Below are positions 33,540 through 45,230 of a stretch of 54,953 nucleotides of DNA, piece after piece; position 1 is the first letter of the stretch; each line of letters begins with the position of its first letter. Under the pieces are notes generated by a model, which was not told the DNA's origin, did no database searches, and saw nothing but the letters and a program-made list of their open reading frames with translations. The DNA lies in NCBI GenBank assembly GCA_025769875.1, contig JAGFNK010000351.1, positions 1 through 54,953 of the forward strand, read 5' to 3'. The translations under genes were made by a program, and so were the position numbers. This DNA is from Russula earlei (Eukaryota > Basidiomycota > Agaricomycetes > Russulales > Russulaceae).

Positions 33540-34925
33540 GGGGCCAAGCCATGAGCCCCCCCGTCAAGCTGTAGTATTGCCGGTTGAAGGTCGTGTTCAC
33601 CTGAAGGAAAGGAGTAGACCTTCACTTCCCTCAGTCCAATAGCTTTGCTCCTACTCACTCGTGCGCCCCTGGACACACCACATCATCAATTGCAATGTGT
33701 AACCGGTATCCTGCTGGTGGCAGTTGTGGCCGCGCGCGCGCGCCCTACATAGTGCGCGACGTTGGGATGCACTTACCTGCGTACATTTGTTTGTTCTGAG
33801 TCAGCGAGATCCCTCTGTAGGAACGTTGCACTTGTCGTTGCGCTGTGGTCGGTGCGTCATTCTGTCCTTCAGCAGTCAATTCAATATTGATTCACCTACC
33901 AGATGACAACAATATCAGTAAAGGTTTTCACAGGAGAGAGCCAGTACGATGGGCCCAACTGCCATCTAAGCAGTAGGAGAACGAACATTGAGATCTCCTT
34001 TGGACCAAGGAAGTTCGGCACCGGCTACGGACCAAAGCTTTCGTCGCAGGCTACGAGCACTGATGGCGTAACATCTCCTATGTGCCACTGATTCGTTGTG
34101 GGTTCAACTCCCGGCACCGGTGAAAGCCGAGAGCAAGCCTGGTGGATTTAAAACTTTTGGGGTTGTAGCGAGCCACCACGGCTACGCGGAGTCAGCGTTG
34201 CTTTGATCCGAGGGCGGGTACAGATAGAAAGGGGCCGAGAGCAAGCACCAGTCGTGCCCCGGGACGCAACGCGCGCACGTGAGAGAGTGTGTGTATGTGT
34301 TCTTGAAGGAGAAGAGTGAGAGCTTGAGGGAGTCGAGGTGTTCTTAGCCACATGAGAGGGTCAATGCGAATACTAGAAAACTGATCTCATTCACTGAGCT
34401 GCTCAGCTACGCTTAGCTACTGATACTTAAATACAGAAATGCTACTCCTCTGACTTCAAGTCGAGAGCGCGAGGTGGTGCGGCGATGACGTCTGCGCGTG
34501 CGTCATCCGCGTCCGTACGTATGCGCGTGGCGGGGGCGAGGACGAGGCGAGTGATGTTGACGGCGATCGTCTTGAGCCGTTGTCGCAGTTCCCGGGTGTA
34601 GAGTGGGGGATGACGTCGAAGGGAGAGTGTGAAATGGAAAGAGAAGGAGGACGCGTGGGCGAGGGAGATGAGAGGAAGAGGGAGACGAAAGACGAAGGGA
34701 AAGAAAGACGCATGGGCGAGGGACGCGCGGGAGGTGGGGGCGAGTGCAGGTCATGTGAGTTTCCCGGCCAGCGGGCTCACATACCTTACTGGGTGACAGA
34801 GCGTGACTGTCCGAATGAGGGCGCACGGTATACTTTCTCTGCCACGTCATCCCGAAAAGCCATTCAAGTTTGGACAGCTTACATCCACAACGTTAATACC
34901 TCTGCTCACCCTGTTAAATCCTACA
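33540..34925. other. Intergenic region with a SINE-like repeat
   Basis: Apart from the repeat at 34085-34165 and a block GGGTGACAGAGCGTGACTGTCCG near 34790 shared with 43620, no gene is supported. Long frames at 34456-34850 reflect G/A-rich composition (GAGGGAGA-type repeats). Confidence 0.5.
34085..34165. repeat. SINE-like dispersed repeat with Pol III B-box-like core (copy 1)
   Basis: GGGTTCAACTCCCGGCACCGGTGAAAGCCGAGAG, followed by GGTGGATTTAAAACTTTTGGGG, recurs at 43556-43622 with few differences. GGTTCAANTCC is the tRNA T-arm/B-box consensus. No full tRNA fold is present. Confidence 0.55.
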
Positions 34926-37235
34926 ATGCCGACCACTCGTGCCCGTGTCACCATCAACACCAACCAAGCCCAATCTGCACCGAAAGCTCCTGAAGGGGGA
35001 GATGTTGAGTAAGTCAAAGTCATACTTCACAGTGCAATACTAAAGAGGTCGTTAATATAGTACTGCAAAGAAGCGAAATATTAGTGATGTTGACAGCGAT
35101 TCTGAGATCAAAACGCCAACCAAAAGGTCCCGACAGCCACCCCAAGGAAAATCCACTCGTCAGCGGAGAAGGCAATCTGCCTCGCCCATTACTCCTCCTA
35201 AAGGACCACGCAAACGAACCAATGAGCGCCCAGGCCTCATCGGAAAAAAAGGACGACGCACCCAACAGGAAATTGCAGCAGAACGAGCAGCAAAAGAGGT
35301 AAAAACTAAAGCTGAGGCTGCAGCGAGAGTTGAGGCAGTTGCCGGACTTGTTGACTTGGAGCTGGAACAGGAACATGAGGAAACCATGCGGCGTCAATGT
35401 GTTCTACATCGCCAGCCAAGTGTCCTTGATGTCACGGCTTATAGCAGTGGTGAAGAATTTGACTGGGGTCTGGTGGACGATGTGAAGGACTCAGAAATGG
35501 AAGAGACAGATGTTGGTAGTGACTGTGGTGGCTCGAAACCCAGAGCTGATGGGCAAGTGGCTACGGCAAAGAAAACTAAAAAAGTAAGGGACAAATGCAA
35601 ACTTCTGATTGGCTTGGATAACTGACCGCACTTCAACAGGGACAGAAGCCCAAGAGGGAGCTGCTCACCCAAGTTGCTCAGCAGAAGAACACGATGCGGT
35701 TGAAAAAGGATGGTGGGGGTAAGCGGTGAGTGTGCTGATCAGATGTTATCACAATTATCCGAGATAAATCATGATGTCAGAAATATCATCCCCTTGCCGC
35801 TTGCAAGTGGATTGAAGGGCAACTGGAAAAATCAAGCGAAACTCACCCAACACCAGCCCATCCTTGGTGGCCTCACTGATGACCATGCGTCATCTGTCTG
35901 TCCCAATTTTGACCAGCGGAAACTGGGGGCAGTTACAGAGGTACGCATCTGCATCTTTGACTGCCGATGACGCACTCATCTAATGAATATCATATAGATT
36001 GTTGGGGTAGTCTCTGACAATAGCAAGATTGACGTGCAAGCAATCAAAAAAAAGGCCGGCCAAGGAGGCAAGGTAATACTCCCTTACCACTATTAAACAC
36101 GCCTTCTGATCCTTTTCATAGGTCTCACGTAATGAGGATACACCAGCAGCCCTGCTCTATCCACAACACCCTGTACCCGCTGGACGTTTCAAAGGGACCA
36201 TCATCCCAAAGGCCAGCAGTCGCACTAATATTCCGAGGGCAGAAACCACTGTGCCTCCATCAGCTCTAATCATCCAAATCGAATCGGCAAAAAAGTTCTC
36301 TGACTTACCCTCGTATCTAGGCAATTCAAAAATGATAAAACAATTTCGAGCGACTTGCTATCATGGGTGGATGGCCTCCGGTGACCTCTTCGACGGTTTT
36401 TCCTTGGAATCAGAGCATTTTCTCACGATCATTCGCAACTCGTTTAGCAAGACATTTCCAGATACCCAATATGTGCCACGCCTCAAAGACGTCTTCCATC
36501 GGACTGTACGTTGCAACTTCTCTTCGCTACCCCAACAATTCTCACATACTCTTGAAAAGGTTTACGATAATATTCAAACCCATCGGTCTAACATTGCCCG
36601 TCACGCGATTGAGGCAGTCACAGCCTACATTTCAGAATTATCAAAGGTTGAAATCAAGGAATGGGTGGACCAGACTCGTGCAGCTCGCCTGGGTGAGCTA
36701 ATCTATGCGGAACCATGCCCACCTGGTTACAGCCTGGTGAAAGGAGCTGCAAATTTCAAGGTAAGATTCATGAATTTTGTCACGATTTATGCTAGACTTA
36801 TAATACTCTGACCCAGAAACCGAGAGGCTTGCTTATGACGCCATTTGTGGCCAACCTTGCTAAGCCATTCCTCAAGTATTTAGAAGAATCCCTTGTTGAA
36901 TATGGCCGTCCGTGTGGGCTCATTGCAATCATCCTTGTTGCGGTAAGTCCTGTGTTTATTCTGTCTCTCCCTTGGACTCAACGATGCAGTTGGAGCGTGC
37001 AGTCCGAGCATTTGAAACTGGAGAGTTTCAAGACCCAGGGCCATTTAATTCTAACTACAAGGCCCTCCTTACTGAATACCTCGAAAGCGTGAACATGTTC
37101 AACAAATGGGACGACTTTTACGTAGCATGCGACTTTGATCAAAAACCATGTGGTGGAAGTCTAGCTGCAGATATGTCACAAACTGACATTGGACGGAGGG
37201 CTCTTAACTTTAGCAGTAGCCCCATTAGAGCATAA
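34926..37235 (+). CDS. DUF6532-like protein, eight exons, intact
   Basis: Exons 34926-35008, 35061-35583, 35640-35725, 35781-35940, 35998-36072, 36122-36760, 36817-36942 and 36990-37235 total 1938 nt, giving 645 residues without a stop; every junction keeps frame and has GT/AG ends. The N-terminal third is highly charged with likely nuclear localisation signals (TPTKRSRQPPQGKSTRQRR) and an acidic patch (SDVDSDSE). A Lys/Glu-rich helix (QEIAAERAAKEV) follows. The C-terminal half resembles the DUF6532 domain of basidiomycetes (IARHAIEAVTAYI, PFLKYLEESLVEYGRP, LERAVRAFETGEF). Its function is unknown. It is the only well-formed non-transposon gene inside the 26.6-42 kb transposon block; similar proteins are abundant in such genomes, so it may itself spread with transposons. 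Confidence 0.75.
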
Positions 37236-37507
37236 ATTGGTTAATGTTGTGACTTTCCAACTTTTGAGAACTTTACAGAACTTAGGCAGCTTTCTCAACT
37301 TTCTTGGCTACATAGTTGATATTTGGGTCACAACTTTCTAGAATTAGGGTCAGTCCAAGTGACCGTTGACTTATCAACTTTTTTGACTCTATAAAGACTT
37401 TATAAAGCTGAAAAAGATTTATGTGTTCTTCCTGATGTAGTGAGCCTTAGTGTGGCAGGAAATAGCTCCAACACCTAATTCACAAATTTGCTTCAGCATC
37501 TGGCGAG
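37236..37507. other. Non-coding spacer between DUF6532-like gene and hAT element
   Basis: AT-rich with repeated AACTTT words; no gene is seen. Confidence 0.5.
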
Positions 37508-37639
37508 GTCTATTTCGCAGTGTAATTTTTGGTTAATTTGCCTGGTCTGATTTGCATTTGCATTGCAAAATAGCTATTTTGCATCTATTCCATGGCAAAT
37601 TTGCGCTAGTTAGCCCAGATCAACAATTACATAACATAC

Positions 37640-40600
37640 TTTTGCACATGTTAAGACCATTGCCCCCAATCTCCATCTGGTTGTATGAAATCACCAGCCT
37701 CCTTATTCCCAAAGCTATTTCCTGAGCCTGAAGACTGCTGCATATTTCCACTGTGTGTTGTTGTGCCATTGGAGATGCTATCTGCCAATATCTGGATATA
37801 ACGAGAGATATCAAACTCAGCTGCAAGATCAAAGTAATGATGCTTGAATCCAGACAAGTCTGGAAAGCCATCATCCAGCCACTTCAGGGGATCTGCTTCT
37901 GGGTCAACATGTGCAGGGATCTCACTCTCATCACAACTATCATCATCACTCTGATCTCCATCCACAGCCACTTTATGAGTAGCATGTTGTGAAGTGATTG
38001 GGGATTGGTTAATTGTGGCTCATATGTCTCTCCAATTCATGGTAACAGGCTTCCATGGTTGTTCCTGAGCAAGGTTGCTTGAACAAGCACATAGTTTACT
38101 TTGTAGATGAAAGATGTACCTCCCTGTCAAGCTGATTGAATCCTTGAATTATCAGCTGATTTGCTATTGTTGGTACCTTCTGTTGTTTCTGTCTTGGACT
38201 ATTCAGCCAAGTTACAACAGACATTGCATGCTCATTGACCATAGAGACAGGCATAGCAGAGAAGATCTTGACAGTGAGGGCCTTGCATAAATGAACATGG
38301 TGAGCATCTTGCCTGTTGTGTTTGCAGCTTGAGGATCACATACTGCCAGCACATCAGAATCCTCATTATCTAACAGCCAGCTCCAATAATCATGAATGCT
38401 TTCATTTTGCCCATGTCTGTGATTGAATGGCTTGACACCAGCCAAATATGCCCTGAACTGAGCCTTCAGGGCATGCAGGGCCTTGCATGGATTCCACTTT
38501 GCAAGGTGAGGATTGATGTCTTCCATGACACTTCTTGCCTCTTCCACAGAATGACCTGCACAATATTCATCACCATACTCATTCTGCAGAAGCTTTAGTA
38601 AGATAAGCCCAATTCCATCAATAATCTCAGGCCTTGATCTGATAGTAGGCTTCCCTTTCTCTCTTGTAATTGTCACAGAGGGAATTGCAAGAGGGTTTGG
38701 GTTGGTGAGGATTGGTGCAGCCTGGTTTTCTAGTCTATAGATAAATGCAATAAGTTGATACCCAAATACAAGATCGCATGGAATTACTACCAGGGTCAAG
38801 TACAAATGCAGTCAGGTAGATGTTTGATGCCTGCTCATTTTCTATAAGCTGCACAAACCAGGAATTTGCTATTGCATGAATCTTCTCCTTGAGTTCAATA
38901 GCATACTTCAACTTTTCTTTCAGACTATCATCCTTGGTCAGGAGATCTTGAAGATGAGCCACAATTGCAAGCCAGTAGGCGTACATGTTTGCAGGATTGG
39001 TGTCCTTGGCTTCCAGACACTGGATTGCACAAGCAAATGGCATCAGAACAGCCCCAAGCCACTTCAAATCCCTCTGAAAGGCAAAAACATCCTCATTGTT
39101 GTCAAACAAGGTGTGGAGCATCTAGTCAAGACAATTTGAATATATGTGGCCTAATCTCAGATTGATGAGTTGACTTACTGCATTATCAATACCAAGGCCT
39201 GGGTTACAAATGATCTTCGTGAACACTGGTATTCCCTGCACAACTGAGTTGAGTGACCAATAGATGGTCCCAAACCTTGTTTCTCCAACTGAGTGGAGGC
39301 CACACTGTATATGTAGATCTTTACAAGCAACATCAAACCAGTCAAGTGTATAGGTTGAAACGCCCATGGAACACCAAAAGGTCTCACAATTGAGAAACCA
39401 CCTGGACAAGATAACTTAATCTATTTGTTCAGGGATCCAGGAATCCAAGATGGAAGATACCAGTTGAAATTCAGGCAGATTGCACATGTCCTTACAGGTG
39501 TTGTGCAAGTTGTGACGTGCATCTGCCAAATTCAGTACTCATGGTGTGATCACCACAAATAGTCAACAGCCCTTGTTGGTATTCCCAGTATCATTGGATG
39601 ACACACAGCAGAAATGGTAGATCCCTATCTCTGTCACCCACTTTGTGATGTGTCACAGCCTCTGTTCACATCATTATCAAATAAGAACTCACCTTGTACA
39701 GAAGGTCACAGATGTATTCTCCCATTTGACTTAGTCTGTCAACATCATCAAGCTCCATACAGAATGACTAGCAATGGGTGGTGGTGACATGCATGGAAAA
39801 AAACTTCTTCTTCCCAAGTTTACCTCCATCCAAAGTGAGTGTCATATCTCTGCATTTCTTGAGATAGTTGATAACAGTCAGTCAGGTAGCGGCAGCATAA
39901 GATGGAACCAGGCTGTCCTCAAATGTGGTGTGGCTTAGAGGTATGTAATTCCCATTGAGGACATTCATCAAATTCTTGAACTTTTGGTGCTGTATGATGT
40001 GTGGGGGAATTCCACAACACACAATAAACTCAATCAAGGCTTTTTTTTGCCTTTTCCTTGAGTGCCTTCCTCCCTTCAGTGTGGTACTTGCTAAATGACA
40101 AATTAGAGCTCCCAGCACAAATCAGGGTGAGCTTCATTTGCCCAGAAGACTCTGGAAACTTGCTCAAGTGGCCAACAAGTGGCTCAGTCCTTGAACACGT
40201 CAAGGGTGGCGCTTCCATACCAGCACCGCTCAGGTCCTCATGTGTGCACTTCTTTTCTATCCCCATCTTCTTGTCCAATTGGTCAAGGAGACTGGGTTGT
40301 TTCCTTGCAAGTTCTTCTACAGCAGCTTGAACCAAGGCTCCTCCCTCCATCTTGGCTAGATATCCACAGTGCATGGCATGTTTTAGGATTCAAGTTTTAT
40401 CATGTGGCCAGCCCCAGGTTGTTCAGGCCCCTTTTACCAACCAAGAATTCTTGAATCTTGAACTTGAACTTGGATTTCGGGATTTTCTGGGAGTGACAGG
40501 AATAACAGATGTAATGTAAGTGACATAATAAACTAATATGAGTCTATTTCAAATATGAGTTATTTTTCAGTGTGATTTGCATTCATGTGTGGGGTTTACA

Positions 40601-41620
40601 TGTGATATGTAAAATATTTTTTCTAGCCCCCTCCTTCCACTCCTTCCAAGTGGGGTATGGAAAGCATGTCACTAAGGCAGAAATGTGTCACTGATGTGTG
40701 GGTGCACCTGTTTGTGCAACTATTGTATGTGCAGCTCTGGCGCAAATGGGGCTGCAAGCACCCAGATGTTGAGCTTGAGTCCAAGTTTGACACTGACATA
40801 TCATGTGTGACCCCATGTATGTGAATATGCAAATCACAACAGAAAAAAAATCCATATTAATTTATTATATACATCATATCACTTACATCACTCCTGTCAC
40901 TCCTGTCACTCCCAGAAAATCCCAAAATCCAAGTTCAAGTTCAAGATTCAAGAATTCTTGGTTGGTAAAAGGGGCCTCAACATCCCTTGCTTGCGATACA
41001 CTGAGCCATTTTCTTCTGTGGATCAGCAATGGCATGGCATGGCCTAGAAATCCTAAGGAGCAGTGGGAATATCTTTTTCCCTCCTTTGCATCCATTGTTA
41101 GACTCATCATCAGTAATGTAATCAGAGTCCTCTATATTATGGAGGGCTTTGGTATCAGGCTTCTTGTGATCTTTGCAAATGGATTTGTGAAAGCTTGCCA
41201 CTGCAGATCCATTGAGGGTGGTCTGACAACCTCATTGAGCCAGATCTTTCGATTTTGCAAACACATTCTTAGGCAGTGCTGTCCTTGATGGTCCAGGTGC
41301 ATCATTGACTTGGATGTCTGGGAGCTGTGGAATTGGTGGTCTCATATCAAAATCCAATCACCAGAGGGAAAGCTCACCTTCCCACCATACTTCAAGATAC
41401 ACTTTTCTGTGGAATCAATTGAACTCTTGAGCCATGACTGCAATATGGTAGATCCTGGAAGCTTTGTCACTGAGTACTTGAGTACTGTTGCCAATTCTTT
41501 GATCCACTTTCCTTGTTGGGTGATATAGAAGATCCCAGCATCATTCCTTGGCAGAAATTGCTGCAATGCAACCTTGATCTCCCAATTATGGTGCCCTCTT
41601 CCCCTACATCTTGGACCCAT
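37640..41620 (-). pseudogene. hAT transposase relic (BED finger, DUF659 region, dimerisation region)
   Basis: Minus-strand pieces from 5' to 3' follow. An N-terminal segment is at 41620-41342, then 41201-40980 ending IASKGC. After a MITE come WPHDKT and HAMHCGYLAKMEGG (BED-finger remnants) to 40030. A DUF659-like block FIVCCGIPPHIIQHQKFKNL is at 40118-39882. RNase-H-like pieces occur at 39409-38735 (DWFDVACKDLHIQC; NNEDVFAFQRDL) and 38805-38212. An acidic tail is at 37971-37651. Several stops and frame changes separate them, so no active enzyme is encoded. Confidence 0.75.
40426..40976. mobile_element. PIF/Harbinger MITE, 551 bp, TCA duplication
   Basis: Inverted ends start GGCCCCTTTTACCAACCAAG and carry the same continuation as the autonomous Harbinger (GAATTCTTGAA, GAACTTGAACTTG, ATTTTCTGGGAGTGACAGG). 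A 3-bp TCA duplication flanks it (40423-40425 and 40977-40979). It has no coding capacity. It sits inside the BED-finger coding sequence of the hAT relic. Confidence 0.9.
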
Positions 41621-42344
41621 TCCTCATTGATTGAAAACATCAAAAGTCAGTTGACTTTTGCATCCTGGTCAGCTATATCAACTAATGGGAGAGCTTCTGG
41701 GAGAGCTTTCAGGTACAGCTTGAGCTGCTTGAACTTGCCTGCCAGTGAGCTCATTGGGATGATTGGGTGCAATAATTGGGGGAAACTGAGGCACAGACAC
41801 AATGAAATTTGATATTAGTCTATCAAAAGTAAACATTATTGTATGGCTACAGCTTGTCCTCAAGATCTTTTATTTCAAGCTGGGCAACCACGGCCCTGTT
41901 GAGACAGTTGACTTGAAGTTCACAGCCCATAGACACACTGGCATTCTCGGGCAAATTTGCCCTAATTCGCACCGCGTTTTGACCATCTTAGGAAGTTCGG
42001 CAAATTAGCTGCAAAATAGCCGGGCCGGGCTAATTTTCAAACGTCTATTTCCCACCATACTAGTGAGCCTCTGTTGAGTGATGAAGACAGATAACCACTC
42101 GTGCAAGTCTCATGTTCTGGGTGGGGTGGGGTTCTTCTCAAGGACAGGTGAGGGATCACTGCCATCTTCATTGCTTATCCTTGCCCCGGCTTTTCCGTGG
42201 ACAATTTGCGCTCAAGACACCGCGGCGCCGCGACGCTTTAATGATCGGGTGTTCCGCCTGCAAACCGACGGAAGCTGGGCGCAAAACCAACCAGGAGGCC
42301 GAAAAAGGATAGGACGGCCCTGCTCAACTCAGTTACCGTATCAT

Positions 42345-42500
42345 TATTTGTTTGTGTTTGTCCTCATTTACCGCCTCATGTCCCTTCAGCCCTGACGAGC
42401 ATCAAAGCCCCATTACGTGGCTCACCACCATGCTCGACGTATTTAACGCCCAGCAACCCTACCACCACAACGACATGCACCGGACACACTCCCCGACGAC
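42345..42500 (+). promoter_or_regulatory. Upstream block of membrane-protein gene 2
   Basis: CCGCCTCATGTCCCTTCAGCC and GTATTTAACGCCC match the blocks upstream of gene 1 and of the 12.3-kb relic; conserved non-coding position suggests promoter or 5'UTR. Confidence 0.45.
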
Positions 42501-43336
42501 ATGTCAAAGAACACAACCGATGGTGCCGTTATGGTAGAAAACCGGGAGTCCTACTTTGCGAACGTTGCCATTGCAAACCAGCGATCACCCAGAAAACCCA
42601 ATTCCGCGTCTTTGCCGCCCCTACATGGTAACCCTAATCAACCGCCACCCTCGCCGTGCCCCTCACCTGAGCAGGGCCCCTCCAAGAAGCGTGATCGTTT
42701 GCAATATGACGGACTTGTCAAGGGATTCACTACCATCACTGTAGCGGCGAGTCTCCGTTCACTTTACATTCCCTCCGGCGACTGATGAGGGAATACCATC
42801 TGCAGGGAGCATTCATCGCCACCATTCAGGCGCAGATAATGGGAAATATTACAGGTCAGGAGGAAACAGCCGCGGATCGTGCCATCAGCATCTTGTACAT
42901 CGGTGGCCTCCTTCTCGACATCATGGCCGCATGTCTGGCATTTCTGACAGCGCGGTGGCTTGAACGATTAAGGGAGAGCGAAAAAAACCTCCTTGAGAAG
43001 GTGTTCTCAGGCCGTCCTGGCAATCTGGATGACGACGACGAGACTCTTACTTTCCCACCCAACAGTCGCTCGTGGTCGGATACTATACTTTACACCTGGT
43101 TGGGGGGATCGCTCTTCTCTCCGATGCTTCTTCTATTCTCGGGGTTCACTTTTATGGTTGCAGGCATTTATACCAGCGTCTGGGCGCATCACTCGACTGT
43201 AGTTGCTATTCTGATTACTTTAGTTGGGGCGGCAACACTTCCTTTTGTCGTGGGCGATTTCTTCATTGGCAGGAAACGACGAGAGAGACGAGCACAGCTC
43301 ATATTTCGGCTGAGCGAGATGCAAGGCAACTGGTAG
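42501..43336 (+). CDS. Multi-pass membrane protein of unknown function (copy 2)
   Basis: Two exons, 42501-42740 and 42806-43336, give 256 residues; both are whole codons. The 65-bp intron has donor GTAGCG and acceptor CATCTGCAG with a CTGAT branch-like site. The layout is that of copy 1: a proline-rich N-terminal ~80 residues (NQPPPSPCPSPEQGP), a GAFIATIQAQIMG segment, a first clear helix (LYIGGLLLDIMAACLAFL), a charged loop (ERLRESEKNLLEKVF, then acidic DDDDE), two further helices, and a basic C-terminal stretch (GRKRRERR). The two copies are clearly paralogous but differ at many sites, so the duplication is not recent. It lies upstream of hydrolase-lectin copy D, as copy 1 lies upstream of copy B. 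Confidence 0.78.
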
Positions 43337-43555
43337 AATTTACTACTATGCCTGCGCCCTCATTCGGACACCATCGATTTCTCACGTATCTCTCACTCGA
43401 CAACCACGATACTTTGACTAATGTATATAGCACCTTCTATCTACACACCCAATAAAACTTTTTAGTGAAAACTGTGTTGTGTAGTGAAATCGAAAAGAAT
43501 AAATGACTGTTTGTCACGCTTGCCGACCGATGCCGTGTCGGAGCACTGATTTTGT

Positions 43556-43640
43556 TGGTGGGTTCAACCCCCGGCGCCGGTGAAAGCCGAGAGTAGGCCT
43601 GGCGGGATTTGAACCTTTTGGGGTGACTGACAGAGCGTGA
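43556..43640. repeat. SINE-like dispersed repeat with Pol III B-box-like core (copy 2)
   Basis: GGGTTCAACCCCCGGCGCCGGTGAAAGCCGAGAG matches 34095-34130. The inverse strand also shows a T-arm-like AGGTTCAAATCCCGCC (43602-43617). Confidence 0.55.
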
Positions 43641-43699
43641 CTGTCCGGGCGCAGGGATACCTTACCCTTACTATCACGTATGGGGAGTTTCAAAACTTT

Positions 43700-43860
43700 T
43701 ACTAAATCACAAATAGAAATGAATCAACAACATATTTTTATGATTGATCTTTTGGAATCAATGTGATAATATATGAACTAGCCCCCTGAAGCATCACTTT
43801 AGTATAAGATGGATGGGTGGTTGTGTTGGAAGGAAGCCAATTGTGCAAGTCCAAAAAATT
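43700..43860. mobile_element. 161-bp insertion flanked by a 17-bp direct repeat
   Basis: GGGAGTTTCAAAACTTT occurs at 43683-43699 and again at 43861-43877. A long exact flanking repeat and an A-rich 3' end (CCAAAAAATT) are what a LINE-mobilised short element would leave. No coding capacity. Confidence 0.5.
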
Positions 43861-44024
43861 GGGAGTTTCAAAACTTTCGTCACTGATTGTCATGCTGACT
43901 CATACAACCGGTTGCATCTCCGCTATGGCAGTGTCTGTTGCTGCATTCAAACACAACGAGATCCAGTTAGTATAGATGAACTATGTACATTATGTATAAG
44001 CATCAGGAAGCAATTTAATAAGAA

Positions 44025-44465
44025 TCAGTTCTGCATATTATGGTGAGAATAAGAGCTGGTAGGATGGTGGTATGGTAGTGGTGGGTGCATCAGATGCCGA
44101 GGGAACATATTTACAATGTTTGAAGAGAGCAGGGTCAGTGGAGGAGGGAGGGACAATGGTACAGATGAGGGTCCAGCAGAGGTGGCTCTCGTGTTTGAGG
44201 TCTCCTCTTTAGTTTGCACAGTAGGCCATCTCCTTGTCCAGTTGAATATGCCTTCAAAGCGTGAATCATCATGCAAGATGGGGTTGGCATCGAAATGAGC
44301 AGTTATCCATGCCAAAATATCCTTCTTCTGGCCATCTGTGGTGAGTCCCAAGACCTGCACAATGTCTTGAAGGTCGGTCTTTGTTTTCAAGGTTAGCGTG
44401 CCTGTGAATGGTGCGTTCGGATCCCTCTGCCGTCGTTGTTCATCCCTTTCTGCCTCCTTTGCCAC
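44025..44465 (-). CDS. SAP-like domain protein, probably partial or transposon-derived
   Basis: The 146-codon minus-strand frame contains a helix-rich segment (KTDLQDIVQVLGLTTDGQ, then KKDILAWITAHFDANP) that fits the SAP DNA-binding fold (Leu-x-Asp/Glu ... Gly-Leu ... Lys-x-x-Ile/Leu). The tail is Ser/Pro/His-rich. Upstream, the same frame continues as an Ala/Glu-rich coiled coil (RLAEEQEALQVAEEQR) to about 44590 but is cut by a TGA at about 44466, so the gene seems truncated. Function not known. Confidence 0.45.
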   Translation of the reverse strand: MAKEAERDEQRRQRDPNAPFTGTLTLKTKTDLQDIVQVLGLTTDGQKKDILAWITAHFDANPILHDDSRFEGIFNWTRRWPTVQTKEETSNTRATSAGPSSVPLSLPPPLTLLSSNIVNMFPRHLMHPPLPYHHPTSSYSHHNMQN

Positions 44466-44599
44466 TCACTGCTCTCTCACTTCACACTTCCTCTGCTCTT
44501 CAGCCACCTGCAATGCCTCCTGTTCTTCTGCAAGCCTCAAGCCTTCGGGCACGAAGCTGGGTGCATGCCTCTTTAATGAGTTTTTAAATGTCATGGATA

Positions 44600-45230
44600 A
44601 TAGGACCTCTAGGAGACATGCTCCCTGCGCCACAGGAGGGCTTTACAGTACTGTAGGCCAAGGACTGTAACTCGAAAATGCGACTCGGACACAACGCGTA
44701 GCCGAGCGTGGCGGACTTTGAAACCCGATGGGCATCGGAGCACACACTGTCACGCAGTTTCACCATTTTGTCTGTATCTCCCCTCCTGCTCCTCTGAATT
44801 CTCTATAATTTTACACGAGGCTTTTATGATATGCAAAGATGAATTATTGAACATTTTACGATGTTGTGTTGAGAAATACTTATATCCAGAGCTGTTGTAA
44901 TCAAATTTTGAGTCTTCCCCTGTAATATCAGCAAGATTGAAAAGCAAGCACAATGATATTTCTTTTGTGATCCATAATTTGGTAGTATATTGGTGATATA
45001 TCCAAGCAAGGATCAGCTAATTTGTGGTGGCGATCTCTTATAAAACTGCATTTTGAAACTCTCTGGTATTTTGCAACCCACAACATGTGATAGTATATGA
45101 TCAAGCACATCCATGTTACGTATTTCTTACACCATAGAAATACCAGCCCATATTTCATATTTGCATGTTCAACACATTCTTGGGAACGTCCCTCCCTTAC
45201 ACTTGACCTAAAGCCCCTGACCAAATGAAC
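44600..45230. other. AT-rich intergenic region
   Basis: No domain-bearing frame, repeat or RNA recognised. Confidence 0.5.

Larger units (their letters stand above)
37517..42042 (-). mobile_element. hAT transposon, degenerate, with 8-9-bp target duplication
   Basis: GTCTATTTC flanks both ends (37508-37516 and 42043-42051). The inner ends are weak inverted repeats rich in AATTTGCC and GCAAAATAGC (37517-37615; 41950-42042). A hAT transposase relic lies inside on the minus strand. An 8-bp duplication is characteristic of hAT; the ninth matching base may be chance. Confidence 0.75.
43337..44024. other. Intergenic region with SINE-like repeat and a small insertion
   Basis: It contains the SINE-like repeat (43556-43640) and an insertion with long target duplication (43683-43877). 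No gene is supported. Confidence 0.5.

Noticed and set aside
42785..43336. Membrane protein 2 starting at the ATG near 42785
   Set aside because: That ATG lies in the intron just before the acceptor; the two-exon model is conserved in both copies and keeps frame.
43556..43640. tRNA gene
   Set aside because: Only the T-arm-like core is present; no acceptor stem, D arm or anticodon arm can be folded.
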